13,751 nt of DNA, from positions 1 through 13,751 of the forward strand of contig JACQAW010000137.1 in assembly GCA_016194725.1 (NCBI GenBank), written 5' to 3'. This stretch comes from Deltaproteobacteria bacterium (GTDB lineage: Bacteria; Bdellovibrionota; UBA1018; UBA923). The position numbers were made by a program, and so were the translations under genes. This document shows, in pieces, positions 5,883 through 13,660 of this stretch. Every line of letters starts with the position of its first letter. Positions within the stretch are counted from its first letter, which is position 1. Under the pieces are notes generated by a model. It was not told where the DNA came from. It did not search any database and saw only the letters and a program-made list of their open reading frames with translations.

Positions 5883-6842
5883 CTACCGGTGCCGCCATTC
5901 CCAAACCCGCCGCTTGGCTCGCCCTATGGTTCCACTCGCAGCGGGCCCCAGCAAAGTAAGCGCGCCCAAAACCGCTGATTTGGCGCGAATCAGAGCTCCA
6001 ACACCGGGGTCAGTGAGCAAAGCAAGATAGAGCTGGCGCGCCTCGGACAAATTCAGCGCCTGATAAAGCTCGCTGGCATAGTCATAGCGTCGGCGAACCA
6101 GAGCCCGGCCAATCGCTTCGCGGTGCTCGGCATACTGCTCATCAACCACCAGCCGCTCGCACAGCTCGACCAGTTCCGCTTTGCCTTTGAGCGCCAGCTT
6201 GGTGCCCAGGTTGCCGCCGTGGTTCCGCCAGGCCGCCACGGTCTCAGTGGTCGAAGCCAGTTCCCAGTCGCGCGCAATTTTGAGCCAGAGCGGATATTCG
6301 CCGATAGTTTTGAAGGCCGGGTCAAAGCGCAGGCCGCTCTCGATGCATTGGCGCCTGAAAAGTGTGGCACCGGCACAAATGAAATTATCCGCGACCAGTT
6401 GGTCAAAAACCCGTCCGTCCGGGGCGTTCAAAGAAGCGAGCGGAATAGCCTGAGCGCCGATTTCGCGCACAAACTCGGCGCGCCCATAGGCCAGCCCTAC
6501 TTTATGATTGCCAAAGCAAGGCACCAGCAGCTCAAGTTTGCGGGGATAGTAAAAATCATCCGAGTCGAGCAGGCAGATCAGCTCGCCCTGAGCCTTTTCA
6601 AGCGCCGCATTGCGCGTGCGCTCCTGACCGCGATTGGCGCCGCCCGAATGCGTGAAGACTTTGACTTTGTCCGGATGCCGGGCTTCGAACTGCCGAGCTA
6701 TCTTCAGACTGCCGTCTGTCGAGCCATCGTCCCAGATCAGGTGCTCAAAATCGCAGTAGGTTTGCGCCAAAACCGATTCAATCGCTGCGGCAAGGTAACG
6801 TTCATGATTATACAGCGCGGTAATGACTGAAACGCGTGGCAT
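5883..6842 (-). CDS. Family 2 glycosyltransferase
   Basis: This 319-residue protein has a GT-A fold of family GT2. It opens with the classic PRVSVITALYNHERYLAAAIESVLAQTY, then the nucleotide-binding DDGSTD (38-43) and the RNAALEKAQGELICLLDSDD segment, whose DSD (93-95) is the metal-binding DxD. ICAGATLFRR and FKTIGEYPLWLKIAR follow, the latter giving the acidic region expected before the catalytic helix. The last 90 residues are helical and basic, without a membrane span, suggesting a soluble or peripheral enzyme. The donor and acceptor cannot be read from sequence; lipopolysaccharide or other surface glycan synthesis is likely given the lipid acyltransferase-like gene 39 bp away. The ATG at 6842 has TAGGA close upstream. 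It converges with the Omp85 gene with about 30 bp between stops and no clear terminator. Confidence 0.9.
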   Translation of the reverse strand: MPRVSVITALYNHERYLAAAIESVLAQTYCDFEHLIWDDGSTDGSLKIARQFEARHPDKVKVFTHSGGANRGQERTRNAALEKAQGELICLLDSDDFYYPRKLELLVPCFGNHKVGLAYGRAEFVREIGAQAIPLASLNAPDGRVFDQLVADNFICAGATLFRRQCIESGLRFDPAFKTIGEYPLWLKIARDWELASTTETVAAWRNHGGNLGTKLALKGKAELVELCERLVVDEQYAEHREAIGRALVRRRYDYASELYQALNLSEARQLYLALLTDPGVGALIRAKSAVLGALTLLGPAASGTIGRAKRRVWEWRHR

Positions 6843-6881
6843 GTTCCTAGATTAGGACAATCGTGGTGGATAGTCATCACT

Positions 6882-7550
6882 ATGCATTGCGTTACTCCGG
6901 TTTTCGCTCGCGTTAACCCGCGCAATGTTATCCTAGAGACAGTGGTCGTCATATTGTCGTACCTCTATCTTTCATTCGTCGCTTTGACCTCGCGCATTCG
7001 CGTGACGTCGGCCAGCGAGGAGTCGATTACCACGCTGCGCGAACGCCGGCCGGCCGTCTATGCCTTTTGGTTTCAGCACATCGTATTTTTGCTCTATTAC
7101 TTCGGCACCCGAAAGATGCCCATTCTCATGACGCCACAGGCGAAGACCGATCGCCTGACTCGCCTGTCAGAATGGATGGGCCTGCGCGTGGCCAAGGGCT
7201 CGCTCGAGGGTGGCGGTCGTCACGCCTTGGTTACCTTGCTTGACCAGCTCAAAGCCGGAACCGCTGTTGCGATACCCGCCGATGGCAGCCGCGGCCCCGA
7301 ACGCAAATGCAAAGCTGGCTGCTTTATTCTGGGTCAGGAGACGGGGTCGCCCATCATTCCCACGACATGGAAGGCCCTGTTTCGCATAAAAATTCCCCGT
7401 AAATATGGCCCGCTTTACATTCCACTGCCGTTCAACTCGATCGAAATCAAACTGGGGGCGCCCGTCGTCGTGAATCGCCACTATCAGTTTGCCGAGCTCG
7501 AAGGCATCCGCACGCAGCTGACCAATCAGCTTGATCGGCTGGCGGATTAG
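6882..7550 (+). CDS. DUF374 lysophospholipid acyltransferase-like protein
   Basis: This 222-residue protein belongs to the DUF374 branch of the LPLAT superfamily. A hydrophobic segment near 18-36 should anchor it to the inner membrane. PAVYAFWFQHIVFLLYY (58-73) occupies the place of the WH motif; the following SEWMGLRVAKGSLEGGGRHAL, VAIPADGSRGPERKCKAGCF (129-148) and GSPIIPTTW (155-163) are the family's conserved blocks. The expected role is acyl transfer from acyl-ACP or acyl-CoA to a lipid, lipid A or lysophospholipid being the usual suspects. The ATG at 6882 has GGTGGATAG upstream. The gene is divergent from the GT2 gene with only 39 bp between starts, so promoters must overlap coding DNA, and it converges with the cNMP gene with 8 bp between stops. 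Confidence 0.86.
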   Translation: MHCVTPVFARVNPRNVILETVVVILSYLYLSFVALTSRIRVTSASEESITTLRERRPAVYAFWFQHIVFLLYYFGTRKMPILMTPQAKTDRLTRLSEWMGLRVAKGSLEGGGRHALVTLLDQLKAGTAVAIPADGSRGPERKCKAGCFILGQETGSPIIPTTWKALFRIKIPRKYGPLYIPLPFNSIEIKLGAPVVVNRHYQFAELEGIRTQLTNQLDRLAD

Positions 7551-7558
7551 ACCGATGC

Positions 7559-7987
7559 TTACTCGTCTTTGCCAGACGCGCTCGGTTTGCCTTCCCAGCG
7601 CTTGAACTCGTCGCTCATCTGGGCATCCACGATCATGTTGCGCTTCACCAGCTCGTCGGCCTGTCGCATGCGGTCAGCTATGCTTCGCACCAGCACCAGA
7701 AGCCAGCTGGGCATTTTTTTGATTTCCTTGTCCAGCTTGACAGGATCGAGCTTGATGACTTTGATGTCCGTGGCAGCCTCGGCAGTAGCCGAACGAGGTT
7801 TGCCATCAAAAAATGAGAGCTCGCCAATGAACTGGCCCGCGTGCACCATCGCAATCGGAAGACGCGTACCGCCTGATTCCTTGTAAATCTTCACGATCCC
7901 ATTCTGGATGATGAAAAGATCCTTTGTGGCGTCGTTTTCCTTGAATAGAACCTCGCCCTTTTTGAACTCAATTGTGTGCTCTTCCAT
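7559..7987 (-). CDS. Stand-alone cyclic-nucleotide-binding domain protein
   Basis: This 142-residue protein is a single cNMP-binding (CAP_ED, Crp-type) domain. KKGEVLFKENDATKDLFIIQNGIVKIY covers the first beta-roll strands. The phosphate-binding cassette GQFIGELSFFDGKPRSATAEA (51-71) keeps the ribose-contacting Glu56 and the phosphate-contacting Arg65, so ligand binding is plausible. After the C-helix region (WLLVLVRSIADRMRQADELVKR) there is no helix-turn-helix, only a short polar tail, so it is not itself a DNA-binding regulator. It may act through a partner protein. ATG at 7987 is chosen over GTG at 7993 because AGAGG lies eight bases before it. It follows tig on the same strand with a 63-bp gap that holds a possible promoter. 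Confidence 0.9.
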   Translation of the reverse strand: MEEHTIEFKKGEVLFKENDATKDLFIIQNGIVKIYKESGGTRLPIAMVHAGQFIGELSFFDGKPRSATAEAATDIKVIKLDPVKLDKEIKKMPSWLLVLVRSIADRMRQADELVKRNMIVDAQMSDEFKRWEGKPSASGKDE

Positions 7988-8008
7988 AGTCACGGCCTCT
8001 GGATCAAA

Positions 8009-8036
8009 ATTTTACCCCAAGCCCGAGGAGCCGCAA
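8009..8036 (-). promoter_or_regulatory. Possible sigma-70 promoter of the cNMP-domain gene
   Basis: On the minus strand, TTGCGG (8031-8036) and TAAAAT (8009-8014, five of six to the -10 consensus) are 16 bases apart, giving a start near 8002 and a short leader before the AGAGG at about 7996-8000. The gap contains no convincing tig terminator, so read-through is also possible. Confidence 0.38.
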
Positions 8037-8050
8037 CAACTGGTTACGGC

Positions 8051-9358
8051 TTATTTCGCGTCGGTAACTTTTACCTGGCCCATGACGTAATCGATCGTGC
8101 GGTCTTCTTTGATGCGATAACGCAGCTGGCGAATGGCATTGTCGTCTTTTTCGTAAAGCTGACGAACCTGCTCGGGCGGAAGATTCAGCCGCTCTGAAAG
8201 TTTGGTGTACTCCAGCTCCAGGTCCTTGGCTTCAACCTTGATCTTCTGCTCCTCGGCGATTTTGTCCAGAATCAGCGACGTGCGAACCTGCTCTTCGGCA
8301 CGCTTCTGCAGCTGCTCGGTGTTTTTCTCGACGTACTCGCGAATCATCTTTTCGGTGAAACCCTGGCGTTTGAGATACTCCATGTTTTCCTTCACCAGAT
8401 ACTCGACCTGCGAACGTATCAGGCCGCTGGGCACTTCAAATTTATGCATGCCGCAGATTTCGCCCAGTACGCTCTCCTTGAGCTTCTCACGCGACTCGCG
8501 AGCGCGGTCTTCGGTCAAGGTTTCAACGACCTTTTTGCGCAGATCCTGTGAGGTCTCCATCTTGAAACGCTTGGCAAACTCGTCGTCGAGCTCGGGCATC
8601 TGCTTTTTCTTGAACTCGTGCAGGGTCACCGTGAACTCGGCGGTTTTGCCCGCGAGCTTGGGTTCCGAAAAATCAGCGGCGAAGTTGATCGGAAAAGTTT
8701 TGGTATCGCCTTTTTTCATGCCGATAAGCGCGTCTTCGAACTCTTCCATGAAGCTCTTGGAGCCCAGCTGAATCTGGCGGTTTTCACCCTGCAGCTCAGG
8801 CAGCGCCTCGCCGCCCACATGGCCCTTGAACGAGATTTCGCAAATGTCGTCGGTTTTGGCCGGTCCGCTATAAGTTTCGTTGGGCACCACTTCCGCGTGC
8901 GACTCGCGGATGTTGTTGATGCTCTTTTCAATATCCGCTTCGGTGACATCGGGACTCTGCCGGGTGACTTTGACTTTGCTGATATCTTTTACTTCGATAT
9001 CCGGAAAAATCTCGATCTTGGCGGTGAACGTCAAAGGCTCGCCATCATTGAGGCTTGAGCCGGATTTCGTTTCGATCTCGGGCATGCCGACGGCAAAAAT
9101 TTTGTTGGCTTCGAGCGCCTGCACGTAGCTGTCGCGAATAACCTTGGAATAGACGTCTGACTTCACATCCTGCATGTAATACTGCTTGATGATCTGCAGC
9201 GGTACCTTGCCCTCGCGAAAGCCCTTGATCTTGGCTGTCTTGCGCAGGTTATTGAGCTGCTTGGCGATATATTCCTGGATGGAGTCCGGCTTCACGGAAA
9301 TCGTGAGCTCACGGACGATTGGACCCTTGGTTTCGACCTTACATTCGTAGTTCAACAT
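8051..9358 (-). CDS. tig: Trigger factor, ribosome-associated chaperone and prolyl isomerase
   Basis: This 435-residue protein has the full three-part layout. The N-terminal ribosome-binding domain (1-120) carries the signature KGFREGKVP at 45-53, which docks on ribosomal protein L23. An FKBP-like PPIase domain lies at about 165-250 (DICEISFKGHVGGEAL to AEFTVTLHEF). The helical C-terminal chaperone arms run from about 255 (MPELDDEFAKRFK) to 430. The protein meets nascent chains at the tunnel exit and delays misfolding. Length and motifs are normal. The ATG at 9358 lies 41 bp after the end of the damaged truA. A TTGACG at 9392-9397 on the minus strand could be a -35 element, though any -10 would sit so near the start codon that the leader would be only a few bases. 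Often tig is followed by clpP and clpX; here it is not. Confidence 0.97.
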   Translation of the reverse strand: MLNYECKVETKGPIVRELTISVKPDSIQEYIAKQLNNLRKTAKIKGFREGKVPLQIIKQYYMQDVKSDVYSKVIRDSYVQALEANKIFAVGMPEIETKSGSSLNDGEPLTFTAKIEIFPDIEVKDISKVKVTRQSPDVTEADIEKSINNIRESHAEVVPNETYSGPAKTDDICEISFKGHVGGEALPELQGENRQIQLGSKSFMEEFEDALIGMKKGDTKTFPINFAADFSEPKLAGKTAEFTVTLHEFKKKQMPELDDEFAKRFKMETSQDLRKKVVETLTEDRARESREKLKESVLGEICGMHKFEVPSGLIRSQVEYLVKENMEYLKRQGFTEKMIREYVEKNTEQLQKRAEEQVRTSLILDKIAEEQKIKVEAKDLELEYTKLSERLNLPPEQVRQLYEKDDNAIRQLRYRIKEDRTIDYVMGQVKVTDAK

Positions 9359-9399
9359 ATGGTCGAGTTTTTACGCAAATACGAGGTGTTCCGTCAACT

Positions 9400-9985
9400 T
9401 TATTTGTACAAGACGTCCCAAAGCCATAGTCCGCAGGCGGGCGCGGTGGGCCCCACGTCAGACCGCCTACCCGTCTCGAGAAGACGGCCCATAAGCTCAG
9501 GCCCGGCCCGGCGATTTCCGATATAAACCAGCGTGCCCGCAACACTGCGCACCATACCGCGCAAAAACCCGCTGCCGGTCAGGCGAAGCACCCGCAGCTC
9601 GGTGGAATGGCTGACACCTTGCCAATGAAATGAACCCCAATGGGCTTCGTACAACGTGCGAGTCGTAGTTTTCACCTGCGATCCGGCAGCGCAAAAGGCC
9701 TTGAAATCGTGGCGTCCTTTGAGCACGCGGGTGGCCTGTTCCGAGCAGGCGCAGCACGGCCGTGGGAACGGTGGCGTGCGCCACCTGAATACGCGCGTGC
9801 ACGCCGGCATCGGTTCGGCCCGACGACATCGTCGAGACGCGCGAATTGGCGATGACGGAAAGTTTGGTCTCCAGAATTTCCTGGATCGTATTCGGCGTAT
9901 TCCGCTGGCGCTGCCAGCCATGGTAGACGGTACCGTCGTAGGTGAGGAAGATTTTAAGCCGGGCCGTCGCCTTCGTCACCGTCAT
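9400..9985 (-). pseudogene. truA: truA, tRNA pseudouridine synthase A, disrupted by internal deletion and frameshift
   Basis: Two reading frames together spell a TruA that lacks its middle. From the ATG at 9985 the first frame gives LKIFLTYDGTVYHGWQRQ and SSGRTDAGVHARIQVAH, with the catalytic Asp at about residue 59, and stays TruA-like to about LRLL near 9745. From near 9740 another frame resumes with QATRVLKGRHDFKAF, SGFLRGMVRSVAGTLVYIG and GPTAPACGLWLWDVLYK, ending at the TAA at 9400-9402. Compared with the family, about 55-65 residues between these blocks are absent, including the usual L-P-x-x-I segment and the RRYRY strand with the active-site Tyr. The two halves are in different phases. 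A frameshift alone cannot explain it: DNA is missing. The likely junction (about 9734-9750) sits in a GCCTG-N7-CAGGC inverted repeat. The first frame stays open to 9497, so a non-functional chimera would be made. An assembly artefact is the main alternative. Confidence 0.85.
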
Positions 9986-10005
9986 AGGGGCTTCTTCGCG
10001 AACTT

Positions 10006-10986
10006 TCAAAATTCGAACATCAGGCCGATATAAGTGGCGTTGTAGGCGAAGTTGACCGCACCGGAAAGCGTTCGCAAGACCTCGAGTTGAGCCAGCAGAT
10101 AGGTATGCAGCACGCCGTTGTTGTCGTACTGCTCCCAGGCATCTTTACGAGTGATCCAGTCCAGGTTGAAGGCCAGGCCACCCGTGACATTGTAGCCACG
10201 CGACATTGCGCGCCGGCTGGGGTGGTCGTCGTTGCGAGTTTCAAGAAAAGGAATGGCCACGGCCGACAGCGAGATGAAAGGATCGATAAATCGCATCTGC
10301 AAAAACCGGTAAGAGACGCCGACGCTTACGGGAATGGCAAGAAACCGAAATGTCGTATCGGGGCTTGTCGCGCCAGTTTTTGTAAAAACGCCTTTGCCTG
10401 CGATCGAAATGACATTCAGGTGGCCCACGACACCCAGGGCTCCGACATAACGATTGCGATACAGCTGCCTTTCGACAAACACGTCGGCGCTTGGAGCATA
10501 TTTGCTGTCGGGAGAATAAACGGACTCAAAGGTGTTGGCCTGAATGTCCTTATTCGAGGTGATTTTGAACTGGTTCGACGCCACGAACGAAAAACCAGCC
10601 GCGGTATTCACGGTATTTTTGAATTTGGGTTCGAGCTCAGGGTCTTTTTTAATCGACTCGATGTAGGGCTGAACCGCTCCCGGGTTTGAGCTTCCGCGCA
10701 GCGGAGCCTCCGGGGCCAGCCCGTTTTTTCGGCGCAAATTTTCGATATAGGGCTGCACCTCATTGGGATCGGTGAGCGGCGCCTTGTTTTCGATATTCTC
10801 GGCAGCCGGAGTTTTTGCCTCGGCCGGGCGCGGCGCCTCGGTCAACGGCCTTGGCTTGATGTCATATTTTTTCTTGAGTGACTCGATATACGGCTCGACC
10901 TGGTCAGGATTGGAATAATCCACGGGAGCCGCGGCACGAGCGAATCCGGGGCACATCATGATTGCGAGCGCCAGACTCAGGCTCAT
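10006..10986 (-). CDS. Outer-membrane beta-barrel protein with three N-terminal PYIE repeats
   Basis: This 326-residue protein has a Sec signal peptide (MSLSLALAIMMCPGFARA, cut near AAA). Three copies of a 15-residue unit follow at 26-40, 73-87 and 101-115, of the form (N/D)P-x-x-V-(E/Q)-PYIE-(S/N)-(L/I)-(K/R)-(K/R), joined by Pro/Ala/Glu-rich linkers. From about residue 125 onward the chain alternates like a beta-barrel of about 200 residues (for example FVERQLYRNRYVGALGVVG and AIPVSVGVSYRFL) and ends in YIGLMFEF with a terminal Phe, as outer-membrane barrels do. The repeats would lie in the periplasm and might bind peptidoglycan or a partner. The start at 10986 is fixed by GGAGGA four bases upstream and overlaps the previous stop as ATGA. 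I do not recognise a named family. Confidence 0.83.
   Translation of the reverse strand: MSLSLALAIMMCPGFARAAAPVDYSNPDQVEPYIESLKKKYDIKPRPLTEAPRPAEAKTPAAENIENKAPLTDPNEVQPYIENLRRKNGLAPEAPLRGSSNPGAVQPYIESIKKDPELEPKFKNTVNTAAGFSFVASNQFKITSNKDIQANTFESVYSPDSKYAPSADVFVERQLYRNRYVGALGVVGHLNVISIAGKGVFTKTGATSPDTTFRFLAIPVSVGVSYRFLQMRFIDPFISLSAVAIPFLETRNDDHPSRRAMSRGYNVTGGLAFNLDWITRKDAWEQYDNNGVLHTYLLAQLEVLRTLSGAVNFAYNATYIGLMFEF
10642..10911 (-). repeat. Three PYIE-type protein repeats
   Basis: The repeat units are encoded at 10867-10911, 10726-10770 and 10642-10686. All keep the Pro, Val and PYIE core while the flanking residues and linker lengths differ (32 and 13 residues), so this is an old diverged repeat held by selection rather than a recent DNA duplication. 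Confidence 0.85.
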
Positions 10987-12503
10987 ATGGTCCTCCGGCG
11001 AAGCGTGACGGCCATTGCAGTTCCCAGCAGCAGCATGACGCCAAAGACCCACATATTGCTTCTAACCCACAACGCAACCCGTGCCGTCTCAACGGTGGGC
11101 ATCAGCAGTACGCGGACAAACGTGCGATAACTCGGGTTTTCAATCAGCCAGTGCGCGGCTGACGGGCTCCACGAATAGTACCAGTCGGTGAAGGCACGGC
11201 CCGCGGCACAGTGGTCCAGAATCTGATCGCGAAATTGGCGCAAGATTTCAAGACGAGGATCCCACTCTTCTCCATAAGCCGCGCTGGCGATAAAACAAGT
11301 CGAGCGATTCAGAAACCCATCGATCTGCGAAGGTGCCGCGCACTGGGCGGTGGCTGGCGATGCAATGGCCTGCGTCCATGCGCCATCGGTTGTCGTGAAG
11401 CCCGCGGCATTGATGTAACCCAGGGTAAAACAATAGGTGGTGTCGTTGACCAGGCCCGACACGGTATATTGGCCTCCGCCTACCGAAGTATTGACGTTTT
11501 GAATCGGTGCGCTGGTATTTAGCGGTGTTCCTTTTGGAGCGGCGAAAACGACTACTCCCATTACGGGCACAACCTGTGTGGTAATATCTTGGGGCAGCAC
11601 GGTGCTATTGTTCACTTTAATGCGCTGATCGCCCGGCGTAAGACCGAAGTTGAGGGTCGGCACCTGAAATGCCGGATTCGCGGGTGGAGCCAGAGCCCCT
11701 TCCGGACAATCAGCCAATACCACGGTGATGGGCTGAATCGGCGCGGTCTGGGTGGTGTCTTTGTTTGCCGCTGCCGGCGTCAGTGGCGTGTTCGAGTTCG
11801 CCGGCACCAACCCGATATTCAGCGTGATCTGATTCGGAACGACACCCGGATTTGGCGCGCAAAAAACCGCGGCGGTGTGCGCCGGATCGTTGGAAAACGC
11901 GGCCAAGGCAGTACAAAGACCGTTTCCCCCGGTCGGTGGCTGCGTCGTATCAATCACGTTTCCCGGTGCGACGTCACCCGCAACGATGTCCCTCAATAGA
12001 ATGCCGAATGAAACTAGGGCGCTATCCACCGTGCCGCCGGCTGCCGTGCCATAATCGAGCTCATTGACATTGCTGTTGTAGGTGCCACCATTCAGAGGCA
12101 CCAGAGTCAAAGCGGTATTGGCCGCTCCTGGCGTCAAAACTTCAGCTTTGATGGACACGGTATGATCAGCCACCGGTGCAGCCGTACCGGAAATGGTCGT
12201 TACAGGTACGGTGTTTGAAATCTGAAATACCAGAAGTTTGGATTGGTCGCCGAGCACGCCGCCCGCACTGAAATTAATCGGCACCTGCGCGGGGCGCGAG
12301 GCATCCACCGAGTAGGTCTTCTGCTGGTTAGCGCAAGTACCCGAGCCCGGAGCCGTGGGGTAATAATAAGTAAGACCATTCGTAGTCGCAATCTGATTGC
12401 CGTAGTTTACCGCTGTAACTGTGACCGCGTAAACCGGCGCTGAGAGCGCCAATAGAGTACTCAGTGTCAGACCAAAAATTCCGAGACTCCAGTACCGCCG
12501 CAC
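10983..12503 (-). CDS. Exported CFI-box-CTERM protein with fibronectin-III-like region
   Basis: This 506-residue protein starts with a Sec signal peptide (MRRYWSLGIFGLTLSTLLALSAPVYA). The long middle (27-390) is low in charge and rich in Thr, Ala, Pro, Gly and Asn, and looks all-beta. About 280-385 resembles a fibronectin type III fold, with GLVNDTTYCFTLGYINAAG as its typical late strand. The C-terminus carries the CFI-box: CFIASAAYGEEWDPRLEILRQFRDQIL from Cys403, then GRAFTDWYYSWSPSAAHWLIE and the following helix. One membrane span (about 484-501) and RRR close the chain, as in sorting tags. The family role is not established; anchoring or sorting of surface proteins is often suspected. The GTG start at 12503 has GAGGGG eight bases upstream. 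Its stop overlaps the barrel gene's start as ATGA, so the two are made together. Confidence 0.87.
   Translation of the reverse strand: MRRYWSLGIFGLTLSTLLALSAPVYAVTVTAVNYGNQIATTNGLTYYYPTAPGSGTCANQQKTYSVDASRPAQVPINFSAGGVLGDQSKLLVFQISNTVPVTTISGTAAPVADHTVSIKAEVLTPGAANTALTLVPLNGGTYNSNVNELDYGTAAGGTVDSALVSFGILLRDIVAGDVAPGNVIDTTQPPTGGNGLCTALAAFSNDPAHTAAVFCAPNPGVVPNQITLNIGLVPANSNTPLTPAAANKDTTQTAPIQPITVVLADCPEGALAPPANPAFQVPTLNFGLTPGDQRIKVNNSTVLPQDITTQVVPVMGVVVFAAPKGTPLNTSAPIQNVNTSVGGGQYTVSGLVNDTTYCFTLGYINAAGFTTTDGAWTQAIASPATAQCAAPSQIDGFLNRSTCFIASAAYGEEWDPRLEILRQFRDQILDHCAAGRAFTDWYYSWSPSAAHWLIENPSYRTFVRVLLMPTVETARVALWVRSNMWVFGVMLLLGTAMAVTLRRRTI
10991..10996 (-). promoter_or_regulatory. Ribosome binding site deciding the barrel-gene start
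   Basis: On the minus strand, GGAGGA lies four bases before the ATG at 10986, inside the last codons of the upstream gene. It rules out the longer in-frame start near 11052, which would add 22 residues in front of the signal peptide. Confidence 0.8.
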
Positions 12504-12595
12504 TAAGGTTACCCCTCAAACTAGATGATGAATGCGACACTACGCTAAAATCATCCGGGTCCATCTGGCAAGAAGCAGTTTTACTTCAATTGACG
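12504..12595. other. Short intergenic gap between asd and the CFI-box gene
   Basis: This 92-bp gap holds the GAGGGG ribosome site (12512-12517, minus strand). I find no terminator hairpin for asd and no well-spaced sigma-70 promoter. A GATGAT/ATCATC pair (about 12524-12555) is too short to weigh. Confidence 0.45.
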
Positions 12596-13645
12596 TTAAC
12601 GCGGCGCTTGATTTTGAATCAAACCCCGGGCGATGGCAGCTTCTGCAATCTGAACGGCATTGAGGGCCGCGCCCTTTCTGAGATTGTCGCCCACCACCCA
12701 AAAGGTAAGGCCATATTGGCCTTCGGCAAGCGAAGGGTCCTTGCGAATGCGGCCCACGTAAACATCGTCCTTGCCGGAAACATCCAGCGCCAGCGGATAC
12801 GTGTTGGTCGCGGGATCATCAAATACTTTCACTCCTGGCATTGCGCTCAGCGCCTCACGGGCCTGTTCCACCGTAACCGGCTTTTCGGTCTCGATGGTCA
12901 CGGACTCGGAATGACAGTTCAGCACGGGCACCCGCACGCAGGTGGCAACCACGCGAATCGACGGATCCCCCAAAATCTTGCGCGTTTCTTCCATCACTTT
13001 ATGTTCTTCACCCGTGAAGCCATCTGCTCGAAAAGTATCGATATGGGGCAGGCAGTTGAAAGCGATCGGGTGTGGAAAAGCTTCAGTCGTCAACGGCCGG
13101 CCGTCGACGTGCTCGCGAATCTGGCGCTTGAACTCATCAATTCCCTTTTGCCCTTTTCCCGATACGGCCTGGTAGCTGGCCAAAACCACGCGCTTGACCC
13201 GAAAGCGGTCATGCAACGGCTTGAGCGCCATTACCATCTGCGCGGTCGTACAGTTGGGGTTGGCCACGACGCGGGTATCGCGCGCGGAATCAAGAGCTGC
13301 GCCGTTGACCTCGGGCACGACCAGGGGCACGTCGGGACGCATGCGAAAGATACTGGCGTTGTCGATTACCAGAGCACCCGATGCAGCGGCCCGAAAAGCA
13401 TGCTGCTCGCTTACCGTGCTGCCCGAGGTGAAAAAGACGATATCGAGCCCCTTGAACGACTCGTTGTCGCCCAGCACCTCGAAGGTTGCCGCGAGCGAAC
13501 CGACTTTGGTCTTCTGCCCCGCGCTTCGGTGAGACGAAAAGAGCCGCAGAGTCGAAAACGGAAAAGACCGCTGCGCAAGCGTGGCCAGCACCTCGCGGCC
13601 CACGGCCCCACTGGCCCCCACAACGGCGACATTGAACTTTTTCAT
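12596..13645 (-). CDS. asd: Aspartate-semialdehyde dehydrogenase
   Basis: This 349-residue enzyme reduces aspartyl phosphate to aspartate semialdehyde with NADPH, the branch point for lysine, diaminopimelate, methionine and threonine, and so for cell-wall synthesis. The N-terminal Rossmann motif is VAVVGASGAVGREVL (6-20). The catalytic Cys132 lies in VANPNCTTAQMV, SYQAVSGKGQKGIDEF (158-172) follows, and the general-base His245 lies in RVPVLNCHSESV. DVYVGRIRKDPS and LTFWVVGDNLRKGAALNAVQIAE are the usual C-terminal blocks. Length is normal for the family. ATG at 13645 is chosen because GAGGAG sits nine bases upstream; a longer frame to 13690 would add 15 unrelated residues. The gene follows 13 bp after the stop of an upstream membrane-protein gene, so it is probably transcribed with it. 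Confidence 0.97.
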   Translation of the reverse strand: MKKFNVAVVGASGAVGREVLATLAQRSFPFSTLRLFSSHRSAGQKTKVGSLAATFEVLGDNESFKGLDIVFFTSGSTVSEQHAFRAAASGALVIDNASIFRMRPDVPLVVPEVNGAALDSARDTRVVANPNCTTAQMVMALKPLHDRFRVKRVVLASYQAVSGKGQKGIDEFKRQIREHVDGRPLTTEAFPHPIAFNCLPHIDTFRADGFTGEEHKVMEETRKILGDPSIRVVATCVRVPVLNCHSESVTIETEKPVTVEQAREALSAMPGVKVFDDPATNTYPLALDVSGKDDVYVGRIRKDPSLAEGQYGLTFWVVGDNLRKGAALNAVQIAEAAIARGLIQNQAPR

Positions 13646-13654
13646 GAAATTCAG

Positions 13655-13660
13655 CTCCTC
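13655..13660 (-). promoter_or_regulatory. Ribosome binding site of asd
   Basis: GAGGAG on the minus strand lies nine bases before the asd ATG and overlaps the stop codon (13659-13661) of the preceding gene, which fits co-transcription and reuse of ribosomes. Confidence 0.75.

Noticed and set aside
6123..6830. 235-codon open frame on the plus strand
   Set aside because: It is antisense to the GT2 gene with DDGSTD and DSD motifs, and has no ribosome site or recognisable content.
8015..8050. Terminator after tig
   Set aside because: Only a GCCG/CGGC stem of four base pairs is visible and no T run follows it.
9366..9397. Sigma-70 promoter for tig (TTGACG and TAAAAA)
   Set aside because: The -35 is good, but the -10 is poor and the leader would be only about three bases; kept only as a remark in the tig entry.
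9400..10009. Programmed ribosomal frameshift in truA
   Set aside because: A frameshift would not restore the 55-65 missing middle residues, and no slippery run is present at the junction.
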